Assembly: GCA_019671005.1 (NCBI GenBank)
Contig: CM033718.1
Coordinates: 26,602,014 to 26,666,013, forward strand
DNA: 64,000 nucleotides
DNA from: Hibiscus mutabilis
Taxonomy: Eukaryota; Streptophyta; Magnoliopsida; Malvales; Malvaceae
Reading direction: 5' to 3'
Shown: positions 44,801 to 56,611 of the stretch, in pieces
Numbering within the stretch: position 1 is the stretch's first letter
How the letters are laid out: the number at the start of each line of letters is the position of its first letter
Program-made: the position numbers and the translations under genes
Notes under the pieces: generated by a model
What the model was told of the DNA's origin: nothing
Seen by the model: the letters and a program-made list of their open reading frames with translations, nothing else
Databases searched by the model: none

Positions 44801-45640
44801 CAAGCGCCTGTAGAGAGAGGTTCTATATAGGAAGAATCCTCCGCTCCGAGGCTTCAGAAGCTGAAAGTTCTATATAGGAAGGACTTACAGCTCCAGGGTG
44901 AAGACTAGCAGTTCTATATAGGAAGAACTCCCAGTCGAAGGAATTCACCCATGACACACAAGGTTATATAGGAAATCCTGCTGTGTCGAAAGCGAAGAGT
45001 TCTATATAGGAAGGGCTCTGAGCTTCAATGTCTTAGAGTAAAAGATTCTATATAGGAAGAATCCGTAGCTCCAAGATTTCAGACGCCAAAAGTTCTATAT
45101 AGGAAGGACCGACGGCTACAGGTGAAGACTAGCAGTTCTATATAGGAAGAACTCCCAGTCGGAGGAATTCACCCATGACACAAGGTTTTATATAGGGAAA
45201 ACCTGTTGTGTCAAAAGCGAAGAGTTCTATATAGGAAGGGCTCCGAGCTTTACTGTCTTAGAGTGAAAGGTTTTATATAGGAAGAACCTGCAGCTCTAAG
45301 ATTTCAGACGCCAAAAGTTCTATATAGGAAGGACTGACGGCTCTAGGGTTTGAAGACTAGCAGTTCTATATAGGAGGGACTCCCAGTCGGAAGAATCCAT
45401 CAGCGACGTAAAAGGTTTTATGTAGGAGAAACCAGCGTTGAAGGCAAAGAGTTCTATATAGGAAGGACTCCAAGCTTTATTGTCTCGAAGTGAAAAGTTC
45501 TATATAGGAGGGACTCATAACTCGAGGCTTCAGAGCGAAGGGTTCTATATAGGAAGAGCCTGTAGCTCCAAGATCGGAAGGGGACGAAGCTCTATATAGG
45601 AAGAACTTACGAGCCTGAAGATTCAGCTAAGGAAGAGCGG
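44800..45640 (+). repeat. Tandem hairpin array in O 3' UTR
   Basis: About 18 copies of the core TTCTATATAGGA spaced 35-55 bp. In most copies the loop ATATAGGA is constant and the arms are complementary but differ between copies. Examples: 44859-44871/44880-44892 (12 of 13 pairs, counting G-T) and 44903-44915/44924-44936 (11 of 13). A set of five hairpins repeats three times with a period of about 225 bp, marked by GACTAGCAG at 44903, 45127 and 45355. Tat/Ogre elements are known for variable tandem repeats in the 3' UTR, some of which seed satellite DNA. The array lies just before the PPT. Confidence 0.85.
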
Positions 45641-45745
45641 AGAGTTCCAAAAGAACACGTGTTTCCAAAGCTACAAACAGGGAAGTCTGATAAAAATGAG
45701 TGCTTATGAAATCTTTGCTTGGTTTCCCATTCCATGAGAACAAGC

Positions 45746-45754
45746 AAAGAGGGG
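45746..45754 (+). other. O polypurine tract
   Basis: AAAGAGGGG, 4 bp before the 3' LTR start at 45759; a wider purine-rich stretch begins at 45740. Primer for plus-strand synthesis. Confidence 0.7.
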
Positions 45755-45758
45755 CAAC

Positions 45759-48643
45759 TGTAATCACTCATTTTTATCTGTCTCAGAAATACATATTAGT
45801 ATAATTATTAGTATATTAGTGTTGCATGTATACATTGTATTATATTATATTATATGTTTATTATGTGCATGAGTGTTATTAATATGTGTGCATGTATATT
45901 ATAAACTATGTATGTATACGTATTAACGGTATGTGTGTCACGCATGTATCTATAGTTAGTACGAGCGTATTTGTTTTTACGGATAATGTGTGTAGATGTT
46001 ATGTTAATTATGTGTATGATTATATATGTATGTATGCTAGTATGTTATATTAATTAATGTTTGCATAGGTATATACGTATGTATTATCGTATGTATATTA
46101 TTATTACTAATTGTTATAACTAATATTAATATTATTGGGCTAATATAAAATGATATAAAAAAACATATTAAACCCGAATAAATAAATTGCCAGTCCAAGT
46201 CCATTTACAAGTATAATATTATTACAAGGCCCAGTTGGCCCAAGCCCAAGCCCAAACCCAAACCCTATTTAATTCTAATTATTTTGGTACAGATGACTAT
46301 GGGCCGTTGGATCAAGATCTAATCCAACGGACACGATCAAGCAAGGAACAAAATATCTGGCCTGCCGCGTGCACTACACGTCTGGACGCTTCGAGTGCCA
46401 CGCGCGCGTGCGGTCCACGCGCGGACTCTTCGATATCCCACGCGTACGTGAGCCCCACGCGTTATAACCCCTCGACTGCTGAGCCCTACGTGGCACGATC
46501 TGGAGCCGTTTCACCGATCGAGGTTTCATCTGGGTCGTTCGTCGTTCAAGCCAACCCAACCGTTAGATCAGATCTGATCTAACGGCCGAAGACAGAACCC
46601 TCACACTGCCACCATGCTTTACCATGCCGATCTTCAACCACCGCGCTCAGACATGTCAAAACACAAGAAAAGAAATATTATGTCAGTAGCAGTCCAGATC
46701 TAAAATAGATATTATATTACTTGTACCAAACCAAAAGACAGGCATATATGTATGAAACAAACATTTTGTAAAAGAAAAAAGAGTTATAATCGAAAGAAAA
46801 AATACAAAAAAAACCAGTCTTCAGTGGTAATACTCTTCTCTTTTTTACTTTGTTGTATGCATACAAAAAAATATATACGTAGTAAATAAAAAAGGAAAGG
46901 TTGAGAGTCGTTACCATCGTCGTCTGTGGATCTCCCCTTTACCAGTAACAAGCCTCTTCGGCCTTCCCAGGCCGGATATGGTGAACTGAAAGAAGTGGGG
47001 GGTCCTTTTGGTTTTGTTTTGGGTTGAATACAAAAAAGGGTTTGTTTCGTTTCGTATTTCTTAGATCTAGGCTGTATAAAGGCTTTTTCTCCAAATCCAA
47101 GTTCTGATTCGTGTCGAGGGTAAGGTAAGGGTTATTTTGGTGTATTTTTTGGGGCTCGCCGGCGCCGGTTAGCGGCGGAGAAGACGGCGGCCGGCCACCG
47201 GATTCTGGGTTCTTCAGGGGTGAGTTGAGAGAAAAAATGAAAGAATGGTTTGTTATAAAATTGAAAAATGAACGAAAGGGGGAAAAATTTGAGTCTGGCC
47301 AAAAAAGGGGGATTTATAGGTGTTATTATTTTGTGAAATGGGTAAATTACGTAATAAATCCCCCCGCGTTTTCAATATTTTCGTTTCTGTCTTGCCGCAT
47401 GGTATATTTACAATTCTAGTCCCCCTTATATTTCAAAATCTTGCAATCCAGTCCCTAAATTACACCAAATCAGTTTTTAAATGGTAAAATTACCCTTTTA
47501 ACCATCCCGTGTTTTTGAATTTTTCATTTCGGGTATGCCCCTTGGTCTAATTACAGTTTCAGTCCTTTCAAGTTTGGTCCTGTTTGCATTTTCGTCCTTA
47601 AATTGCATATTATTATCCTTTAATTTCTGCCACTGATGTTTATTTCTTTTCATTTCAGTCCTGTTTCCATGTAAATATTTATGTTCGTATTATAATCGTG
47701 TATGCTGATGTAGTCTTTTGCCTTATTATATATCTATCGTATATGCCTTGTATTTTTATGTTTACATGTATATGCGTGTTAAGTTCATGATGATTATTTG
47801 TCTTTATGTATCGGTTCAGTTATTCGTATCATGTATATTGTGTTCTAGTCGGCTCGTACACAACATGTTTTGTATTTTAGTACGTATTGTATGTTTTCTT
47901 GGCTTTAGATTACGTGTTAGTATATTTTCTTTTTATGTATAATATATTGCTTTATATGTGTTGAAATGTGTTTTATTTCTAATATGTATGTCTTCTTGAA
48001 ATATATATTTTTGTCCATACATGTATTTATTCATGCCTTGTTGTTGTGACATGTTAAATTTGTTTTTATCTACTATTAAGCTTGATATGTATATGTGTGT
48101 TTTAATTACGTATTTTATTTATGTTAGATTAGTATTCTGTTATGTGAATATTTACTGTCTTTAAATTATCTGCCATGTTTTATATTTTGCCACTAAGATT
48201 GCATATCGAGATATAAATTGTCAATGCGGTGCCCTTTTATCCGAGCGTAAACGGGGCCAGTATCAGGCGTAGTGATAGTGGTTGGGCGTTTACTCTCGGA
48301 TAACGGGGCCCTTAAAATTTATTCGCAATTATGACCGAATTTTAAACTAATAGTCACTTTAATCTGGAAAATCTAATATTAATAAAGCGGTAATTATTAA
48401 AGGACCAATTTTGGGCGGTGTGGGGGTGCTAATCCTTCCCCATCCGTAACCGACTCCCGAACTCAATAATTTTTAAATCTCTGGTTTTATGGTGTCCGGC
48501 CTACCTAAGTGGCCGGTGGCGACTCCAGTTTTTAAAAATGCGATTTTTTTCTTAAACCCCACGGAATAAATATTTTATATCCGAAAAATCACAAACACAT
48601 TCAAAATCCACGTTTTCTTTAGCGAAAAAGGGACATCGCTACA
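45759..48643 (+). mobile_element. O 3' LTR
   Basis: 2885 bp, colinear with 30561-33451. In the stretch matching 32461-33060 I counted about five differences; the first 800 bp has about twenty. Ends GACATCGCTACA, followed by the GGTTC duplication. One G-box of the 5' copy is changed here (CACGCG). The frame 46235-46582 is the U3 counterpart of 31098-31373 and is not a supported gene. Confidence 0.93.
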
Positions 48644-49860
48644 GGTTCCTCCTCATATGTGAAAAGGACTAGATCTCCACAAATTCTGGCTAGATCACAT
48701 AGGAAGGATCAGACCGGTACTTCCATAGCATAGACACGCAGAAGAAATTATGTATACTACTTAACTCTTCGAGAAAAGCTAGTCGGTAGGCAATAGGTCC
48801 AACTTGCTCGATCACCTCAAATGGGACAATAAAATGAGGACTTAGCTTCCACTTCTTGCCAAAACAAAGGATCTTCTTCCACAGAGACACTTTAAGGAAA
48901 GCTTTCTCACCAACATCATACTGAATGTCCCTTCTTTTCAAATCAGCACAAGCTTTCTACCAGTCAAACGCAGCCTTGAGTTGGTCACGGATGATGGTTA
49001 CCCTCTCTTCGATTTCCCGAAGTAAGTCAGGGCCTAACACCTTACCTTCACCAAGCTTAGTCCAACATAGAGGGGTTCTACATCTTCTTCCATAAAGAGC
49101 TTCATAAGGAGCCATTTTAATTGAAGCTTGGTAACTATTGTTGTATGCAAACTCCACTAACTACAGGGATTTCTTCCACGTATGTCCGAAATCGATAACA
49201 CAGGCTCGTAGTATATCATCCAGAATTTACAAGGATGGATCATAATTGGTACAAAATACTTATACATATGGATAGAAGAGATATAAGGTTACCTGAATAA
49301 CCCTTTCAGATTGGCCATCAGTTTAAGGGTAGAAAGCAGTGCTTAGGTGCACTCGAGTTCCCAAAGCCTCATGTAAGGTTCTCCAAAACCGGGATGCAAA
49401 ACGCAGATCACAGTCAGAGATAATGGATACAGGAACTCCGTGTAAACAGATAACTTCGCGAATATACAAGTTAGCAAGTCTAGGCAAGCTTAAGTCTGTT
49501 CTCACCAGAAGAAAATGAGAAGACTTGGTGAATCAATCTACAATGACCCAAATATCATCATTTTTCATCGGTGTCATTGGTAGACCACTTACGAAATTCC
49601 ATCGTAATACATTCCCATTGTAAAAGCTCAATAGGTTGCAAGAGACCAGTAGGTTCCTTGTGCTCGGCTTTAACCCTTTGGTAGGTCAAACACCTAGCCA
49701 CAAAGTCCGTGACCTCATATTTCACGCCAGACCACCAATATAGCTCATTTAAGTCTTTATACATCTTGATAGCCCCAGGATGAACAGAAAAAGGACTCGA
49801 ATGAGCATTACTCAAAATTTGATTCTAAAGATCATCATCATCGGGGAAACATATACAGTT
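48644..49860 (-). pseudogene. K1 integrase and start of chromodomain
   Basis: Minus-strand pieces. The zinc finger and start of the core are in 49815-49558 (LYWWSGVKYEV, then CLTYQRVKA, where the second Cys of CxxCQ is Tyr). The core is in 49505-49323, with ISDCDLRFAS keeping the Asp, and a Glu in DGQSERVIQ near 49305, which K2 has lost. A 66-bp segment (49292-49227) interrupts at the same codon as in K2. The C-terminal part is in 49157-48690 (EFAYNNSYQASIKMAPYEALYG, ISPWKK-like, VGPIAYRL). The frame is cut by O at 48644 and continues at 30560. Several stops are present. Confidence 0.82.
49227..49292 (-). other. Candidate intron in K1 integrase (acceptor lost)
   Basis: Minus strand: CAG/GTAACC donor, then 66 bp ending CCTTGTAA/ATT. 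The K2 copy ends GTAG, so the acceptor AG became AA here. The rest is alignable with K2, including the GTAACCTTATATCT start. Confidence 0.5.
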
Positions 49861-50760
49861 TCAAAAGCACAACAAGCCCTCAAAATTTATAGCGAAATTA
49901 GGATCTGACTTATCCTTGATTTTAGCAATAAGAGTTTGCAACTCCTCGTCAGACTCCTGGAGTGCTTTGATTTAGGACACGATGGCTGGCTGAACTCTCA
50001 ATTTAGCCAACAACTTGCCATGCTTTTTAAGACAAAAATGATCATTCAAACATCTTAGGGAGGGAGTGGGCTTCTGGCTAAGATGGTCAGCCACAACATT
50101 GGCCTTACCGGGATGGTAATCAATGACCAAATCATAGTCTTTTAAAAGTTCCATCCTCCGATGTTGACAAAGATTCAACTCTTTTTAAGCCAGAAGATAC
50201 TTCAGGCTCTTGTGACCAGTGTACAAGTAGCACTTCTCACCATAAAGATAATGCCTCCAAATGTTTAAGGTAAACACAACCGCAGCTACCTCCAGATCAT
50301 GAGTTGGGTAGTTCAGCTCGTGCAGTTTAAGCTAACGTAAGGCATAAGCAATGACTCTTCCTTCTTGCATAAGTACACAACCTAATCCCAAGTGGGATGC
50401 ATCACTGTATACGGTGAAGTTTTTGCCTGACTCAGGTTGCACCAAAATAGGGGCATGGGTTAAGACTTGCTTAAGCTGATCAAAACTTCTTTGTTGCTCC
50501 ACTGCCCATACAAAGGGACTTTCTTTACGGAGAAGCTTTGTCAAGGGTGCAACAATCATCAAGAATCCCTTAACGATTCTACAGTAGTAGCCTGCAAGGC
50601 CCATAAAGCTATGAACTTCTCCAACATTCTTAGGAGGAATCCAATCAAGAACTGCTTGAATATTCTTTGGGTCAACTTGAATCCTGCAGAAGAAATCACA
50701 TGTCCTAGGAAAGAATACTTTCGATAACCAAAATTCACATTTACTGAACTTAGCATACAA
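49861..50760 (-). pseudogene. K1 RNase H and connection
   Basis: Minus strand 50760-50332 holds the RT end (LAGYYCRIVKGF) and the RNase H start (VYSDASHLGLGCVLMQ). 50178-49972 holds VIDYHPGKANVVADHLSQKP, the RNase H end. Stops separate these pieces. Residues seen match K2's RNase H. The stretch 49971-49861 encodes the link to the integrase zinc finger, with stops. Confidence 0.8.
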
Positions 50761-51260
50761 CTATTTCTCCCAGAGAGTCTGAAGCACAATCCAGAGATGT
50801 TCTTCATGCGTAGCAGTGTCCTTGGAATGGATCAAGATGTCATATACGATCATAACCATGAATTTATCTAGATAGGGCCGAAACACATGGTTCATCAGGT
50901 CCATAAAGGCTGCAGGTGCATTGGTAAACCCAAAACGCATTACCAAGAACTCATAATGGCCGTATCTAGATCGGAAGGTAGTCTTTGGTATGTCAGACTC
51001 CTTCACTAACATTTGATAGTACCCAGATCATATGCCTATCTTAGAGAAGACATAAGCATCCTTCAATTGATCGAAGAGGTCATTGATCCTCGGTAGCGAA
51101 TACTTGTTCTTAATTGTTACCCTATTCAGCTGATGATAATCAATGCATAGTCGCATCGATCCATCTTTCTTCTTGACAAACAAAACCGGTGCTCCCTAGG
51201 GTGAGGAACTTGGTCGAATAAACCCCTTATCCAAAAGATCTTGGATTTGAGTCTTCATCT
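50761..51260 (-). pseudogene. K1 reverse transcriptase
   Basis: Minus-strand 51012-50761 has GHYEFLVMRFGFTNAPAAF and HVFRPYLDKF. The catalytic box, FIDD in K2, reads IVYD here (near 50842-50853), so the first catalytic Asp is lost. The finger region (51260-51010: DKGFIRPSSSP, MRLCIDY-like) carries stops. The enzyme cannot work. Confidence 0.83.
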
Positions 51261-51850
51261 CTTCCAATTCGATTAGAGCCATCTTATAAGAAGCAATGGA
51301 GACTGGTGTAGTCCCAGGTTTCACTTCGATTCTAAATTTTACTTCCCGGGTCAAAAGGAGTCCCAGAAGTTCTTCGGGAAACACATCATGGAATTCCTTC
51401 ACTACCGGTACATCTTTGAGATTTTTATCCTCTTTAGATTTCATAGCATACACGATGGCTTTATTAGACTCAGGTTTAGTTTTCAATAGGGTTATGCCCT
51501 TCTTATCGAGTCCACGGAGATATAGCTTATTCTTCGAACAATCTACCCATGCTTGACGTTCAGCTAACCAATCAAGGCCTAGGATAAGATCAAGCTCATG
51601 GAAAGGCAAGGCCATCAAATTGGCTGGAAATGGGATCCCTTGGATCCTCAGAGGGCAGACTTTACAGATTAATCGTATAACCACACTATCTCCTAGTGGG
51701 TTAGAAACCACTATCTCAGAAGTAACTGGTTCAGGTTTTAAGGCATAGTTCTCGATCAACGGTTCACTAATAAAGGAATACGTAGAATCGAGATCTACCA
51801 AAGCATAAACAAGATCAGAACATAATTCCACCATACCTGCAATCACGTTA
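51261..51850 (-). pseudogene. K1 aspartic protease
   Basis: The minus-strand frame 51846-51196 is open across the protease: ALVDLDSTYSFIS near 51800, where the active-site Gly of D-x-G is Asp, then LDLILGLDWLAERQAWVDC. The same motifs lie in K2 at 21590 and 21800. The longest open piece of K1, but the active site is damaged. The frame runs on into the RT fingers. Confidence 0.82.
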
Positions 51851-53000
51851 GGATTGTCTTATTGCTCTCGACCTCGAATATGGTACATTTAAGTTGAGGT
51901 TTGAGGGTCATGTCCAACTGAAGGAGGATTTGAGTTGCGAGGTTTCCCTGTTGATCCAGACTGCACTTGTTCCACTCCTTTTACCTTAGTAGAATTATTC
52001 TGAGATGCTACAGAGGTAAGAGTATTCGGATTTTGCAAACATTGCCTGATAAAGTGACCAGCTTCACCATAGAGGTAGCAAGATCCGACCTGTTTGCAAC
52101 ATTGCCCGGGATGCCCCTTCTAACAAAAATTACACAGAGGAATCTGAGACCCTATCCCATAACCACCCATACTATCAACTGAAGTTGTACGAGCAATATA
52201 TGTTCCAAGATTTTGGGATTATGACACATATCTTGTCTTTAGCAATTGCTGAAAGGTGGCAAACTTTCAGTCCCACTGTCTATTCTTCTTCTGAGGCATG
52301 GGAGGTCTAGAATAATCTTGGAATCTCTTGTCGGAGCTGGCTTGGTTCCTCTTTCTTCTCTCATAAGCCTTATGGGAGGCTTTAGTAGTGATCGCCCGGT
52401 TCACCAGATTTTGGATGTCCTCAAACTCCAAAGTAGTGAAAAGAGGATGTAGCTCACCACAAAGGCCATCAATAAACATTATGCACTTCTCCTTTTCTAT
52501 GTGTATGATCGTTGCACAATACCTCGAGTATTGTAGAAGTCGTGGATATATTTCTCCATGGGTCGTCCTCCTTGTCTCAGATGGAGAAACTTCTTACGCC
52601 TTTCAGCAATATAGTGTTCACTGATGTACTTCTTGTGGAACTCTTGAAGGAAGAAGTCCCATGTAACTCTATGCTCAGGTACAATGAGTGTCACGGTGTC
52701 CCACCAGCTCTGAACCTCTTCAGAGATCAATGCTAGAGCGCACTCCAGCTTATGTTCATCAAGACACTTCATTTGCTTATTCAGGACTTTTAGAGTGTTC
52801 TCTAGCCAATACTCGCTATTTTAGGGTTGTAATGTTCTTGACCGGTGAAGGTGTAAATTGGATACTGTCTGAGCTTATCAATAAGGGCTTTCAAGATAGA
52901 TAAAGGTGCTTCGGCAGCCTGAGGTGGCAGCTCTTGCCTGAGTGACACGGCCACCTGTTTGATCATCTCATCCATGGACATCAAATTTTCCTACTGAGCG
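51851..53000 (-). pseudogene. gag: K1 gag
   Basis: Minus-strand pieces 52984-52802 (MDEMIKQVAVSLRQELPP), 52772-52497 (VQSWWDTV, EFHKKYISEHYIAE, LRQGGRPMEKYI) and 52479-52267 (FIDGLCGELHPLF) follow the order of K2 gag. The zinc-knuckle region (about 52150-52030) has CYLYGEAGHFIRQC, where the second Cys is Tyr; K2 has lost the first one instead. Broken by stops and frameshifts. Confidence 0.78.
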
Positions 53001-53258
53001 GGAGACATCAGAGGGGGATTAGGTGGGTCGTTCTGTCCCACCTGTTCAGGTCGAACTTTGTCTCTAAGGTTGTTCCCCTGTGTTGAGGAGGATTCGAGAT
53101 GTGGTCCCATTTCTACACGTTTCTCATTGGGTACAGATATTCATAGATCGTGTCAGTTTCAAGTCACGAATAACATATACAAATAAACTCTTAGGTGGCA
53201 TATGCACATGCAGGCTCATGATAAGCCTCGGTTTAGTCCTAGAATCAACTAAACTCTA

Positions 53259-53270
53259 GCTCTGATACAA
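53259..53270 (-). other. K1 primer binding site
   Basis: Minus strand TTGTATCAGAGC, one base from the initiator tRNA-Met site TGGTATCAGAGC, 4 bp from the LTR end at 53275. Confidence 0.8.
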
Positions 53271-53274
53271 CAAA

Positions 53275-56140
53275 TGTAACACCCCTTCTCGGCTTGGTAA
53301 GAAACCAGGTGGGAAAGTGTTACCGAAAATAGATTCGAATATTGAAAGCTTAATCGGAGTTCAGAATCTTATTCAGAATGTCTTATTAATCTCTTTTAAG
53401 ACCTAACGACCTAACTTATTAATAGCTTACTCAATTTGGGGTTAATTTTAAACTTTTTCGAACTTAGGGACTAAATTGTAAATTTTATAATTTAAGGGTT
53501 TTTACCAGCATTTCTTTTTACTAATCTTCAATTGAACTCATCCATTATTTGTCTGTGAAATTTTGTTATTAGTAGAGGTCATTTACCAGTCTAATTAGAT
53601 CGTTTAAAGCTTAGTGACTAATTTGTAAACTATTTAAATATGTGGTTTAAGTCTTTTAACATAATTAACTACCCCCGTATCGATACACTTGGAGCGTATC
53701 GCTACATAAACATATCAGTCACATCTTCATTCAGCTCAACCCAAATCATGTATCGATACGCCATCACCCGTATCGGTACATATTGAACAAGGTTGACCTG
53801 TTTCGATACACCCTAAGGCCGTATCGATGCAATTTATTTCCCAAGTCTTACTGCCAAGTCCGTATCGATACACCCCCTTAAGTATCAAGACGCCCTACTT
53901 TACCAAGTCCAAAAATATAATGCCGTATCGATACAGCTTGACCCGTATCGATACGCCTATCATGTAATGACATATTTCATCTGGTGTTTAGCAGATTTAA
54001 CCCATTGAACGATGTAAAAACTTTACCAAATTTTTCCAACAAGTTTATAACTACTTAATCTACTAGTATTTCAGATTTTAGGTCCAACTGAATTCGTTTA
54101 CTGAGATTTTACCTTTTAGTGCATTTAAGCCCAATTTAACAAGTTTCTCTAATTTACAACCACACCATACCCTATTTTTAGCACTTACAAATTTTAGGGC
54201 CATTACATACATATCAAAATAGACCAATGTAACATGTCTAAGCTTTATGCCACTCTACTAGGAGTTCAAAACAAAACGTGAGCATACATTTAATTGGTGG
54301 GAGTGACTTGCAACTTCAACAACACAATCAAGGGACGAATTACTTCTAGGTCCAGAAATGCATGAGACACACAAATGTTATGCTTACATAGCCTAGTGAG
54401 GTAGTTATAACATATGCGTAACAAGCTCCTTAATGGCATGAATTACATGTAAGCGTGCTTAAATGACAATATACACCATTAATCATATATAGATCATGCT
54501 CAAGCCAAGTATATTACGTTTTCATATGTTAAATGTAAAACACAAATACATATCATTTCCTTGAACATAGCAACCAATGGATACACAGATTCCCCTATAC
54601 GCCACACATATCAGAAATAGGCCTTAGCCTTGAGTTGTAGCTCTAGAGTCCCTTACACAATTTAACCTTTTCTCCCTACATATAGGCCGTAGCCCAGACC
54701 GTAGTTCAATCTCTTACTTAGTAAACTCAAATAACCCTATGTCATGCCAATTGTATCCAATGTCCACAAGTGTCCAAGGTTACACATATCATCATAAAAC
54801 TCACCTTTGTGCCCTTAGGCCATATTGGATTGCAAATTGAGCCTTGGCTTTGAATAGCATATCATAACATGTTCATCTTAAATTCCACACATAACATATT
54901 CAAATATCACACATAAATTCACATATAACATATTCAAATATGAAGGACTTACCACACTTAACATTGAATCCACTTACATTTGCTCTACTTGAGCCCTTAC
55001 CAAGATATAAGTTTCTAAGTACAAAACAAATGCAATCGGGATAGCACCTAGCCAATCCCATGACACAACTACACTCACCTAGTACTTAGAGAATTCAAGG
55101 TTCACAGATAGCGATCTCCTTGCCATTGGAAGAGTTCAGAGTGGCCAATGGTGAAGATGACTTACCTTCCCCCACTTGAGCTAGTTCAAAATTAGAGGAT
55201 TGCATTATAATTAAAACTAATGATTCATAAATGTTTTTCAAGATTACCAAAGCTTGTAGACGACAACAAAATAACGAAATCAACCATCTAACACATGGGC
55301 TTAGCTTGAATATTCAAGACTCAAATATTGAAATTAGACTCTAAGGATTGATGGAATCATTAAATTGACATAAGGGTTTTACTTACCCAATTACAAGCTT
55401 TCAATTGGCGTATTGAAATCAAGAAAAGATCAAAGATTAGATCGAGGTGTGTGCTTGAGCTTAAGGATAAAGATGACAATGGAGGTGTATGCTTGGTTCC
55501 TTTAAAACAAAGGTGAGATTTGGTTTCGGGAGTTTCAAAACAAATGAAGGAAACGTTTTCCTTGTTCTTTTTAAGGTGACTAAAGTCTTAATCATTCTCC
55601 ACCTCACCCTTAGCCAATGAGAAGCTTTCCCTTAGGAAAGGGTTTTCTTAACCCATAAATTAGTACATTTTCTCAATCTTTGCCAACTTTTGACAATTGA
55701 TGACCAATTGTCATCCTTTTCTGATCAATCTCACGTAGAGAAGTGATAAGCTAGTAGGTGATTCAGCCCCCTACTTTCAAACTTTACAAAATGGTCACAA
55801 AAATAATTTTTGACAGGGAACCGTATGAATACACCTTATGGCCGTATCGATACAACTAGACAGAGTTGGGTAAGTTAGTTAGATACAGTTAGGCCGTACC
55901 GGTACAGGCCTAACCGTATCGATACGCCTTGCCCAGATTCAACATTTTTAGCATTTTCAATGAAAACCCTAACTTCCATTTCTTACAAAAATGCCCAACA
56001 ACTTCAATTAAGCCCAAATAACTTTCATTACTTCAAAATTGGGTACAAGATTCAGCACTTACATCATCCGAGCATAATCGGTACAAGATTTTTGATCACC
56101 GAAACCTAATTCCGACTAGATCAATTTTCGGGGTGTGACA
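53275..56140 (-). mobile_element. K1 5' LTR
   Basis: 2866 bp, uninterrupted. Plus-strand text starts TGTAACACC and ends GTGTGACA. TATCGATAC clusters lie at 53670-53960, with exact GTATCGATAC at 53677, 53750, 53925 and 53944, and at 55820-55935. It contains the reverse complement of the K2 LTR blocks. The frame at 55095-55283 is not a supported gene. Confidence 0.92.
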
Positions 56141-56145
56141 CTGAG

Positions 56146-56611
56146 TTTAAATTTATCCTTGCCTTATTGGGATAAATTTTAAATCCATTAAATTAGTTGA
56201 ACACCTCTTAATTACTCCTTAGGATAAAATCGACAAGGGACTTAGATGGACACTTAATTCAAATCACAATTAATTAATTTGATTCATTTTAAATAAAATA
56301 TGTGGCTTATTGGGATTCTAGTTTGAAATTAATCAAATTAATTATCATTCAAGATAATTTGTAAATCATTGGTAGTTTTTTAGGGTTAATTAATTTAGGG
56401 TTAATATTAGACTAACCTAGCGAATAATTAGATCACTAATTAAATCTTCGTAATTTGGGCCTTCTAGGTTAGGACTTTAGTGGGCTTAGGGTTTTAAAGC
56501 TCTTCCTTGTCATGCATTTTTAATTTCCATTCATATGACCTTTAATATTCTAATTGGACATGATAATTAATCAACTTTAAACACAAAGGAGGTATTTATT
56601 AATTTCGATAC
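56146..56611 (+). mobile_element. T2 LTR, right part
   Basis: Continues T2 after K1: TTTAAATTTATCCTTGCCTT matches T1 at about 3352, and the match runs colinearly to about T1 3845. It is cut by T3 at GATAC (56607-56611). The remainder would lie past the window end. Confidence 0.8.

Larger units (their letters stand above)
30561..48643 (+). mobile_element. O: Ogre-like Tat retrotransposon, structurally complete
   Basis: 18,083 bp with two 2.9-kb LTRs, TGTAATCACT...GCTACA, and perfect GGTTC duplications (30556-30560, 48644-48648). Internal order is primer site, long leader, an extra ORF1 before gag, gag, protease with G-patch, intron, RT and degenerate RNase H, second RNase H, integrase, and a 2-kb 3' UTR with tandem hairpins. 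ORF1 and the intron are hallmarks of the Ogre group. LTR copies differ by about 1-3% in compared stretches, making it the youngest element here, yet its coding frames carry at least six frameshifts and several stops. Confidence 0.95.
5672..56140 (-). mobile_element. K1: Tekay/Del-like chromovirus, minus strand, twice interrupted
   Basis: Right LTR (5' in its own direction) 53275-56140; left LTR 5672-5825 plus 27828-30366. Both have TGTCACA...TGTTACA ends read on the minus strand. Flanks are ATGAG and CTGAG, a 5-bp duplication with one mismatch. Order on the minus strand is LTR, initiator-Met type primer site (53270-53259), gag, protease, RT, RNase H, integrase, chromodomain, purine tract, LTR. 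This order and the chromodomain mark a chromovirus. Without K2 and O the element is about 10.4 kb. All coding parts are broken. Confidence 0.88.

Noticed and set aside
44800..45640. CRISPR-like array
   Set aside because: Repeats are short, unequal in spacing, with complementary arms, and lie in the 3' UTR of a plant retrotransposon. No cas genes; plant nuclear genomes do not carry CRISPR.
55095..55283. Short ORFs in K1/K2 LTRs as host genes
   Set aside because: Lie wholly in LTR sequence repeated elsewhere in the window, without codon conservation.
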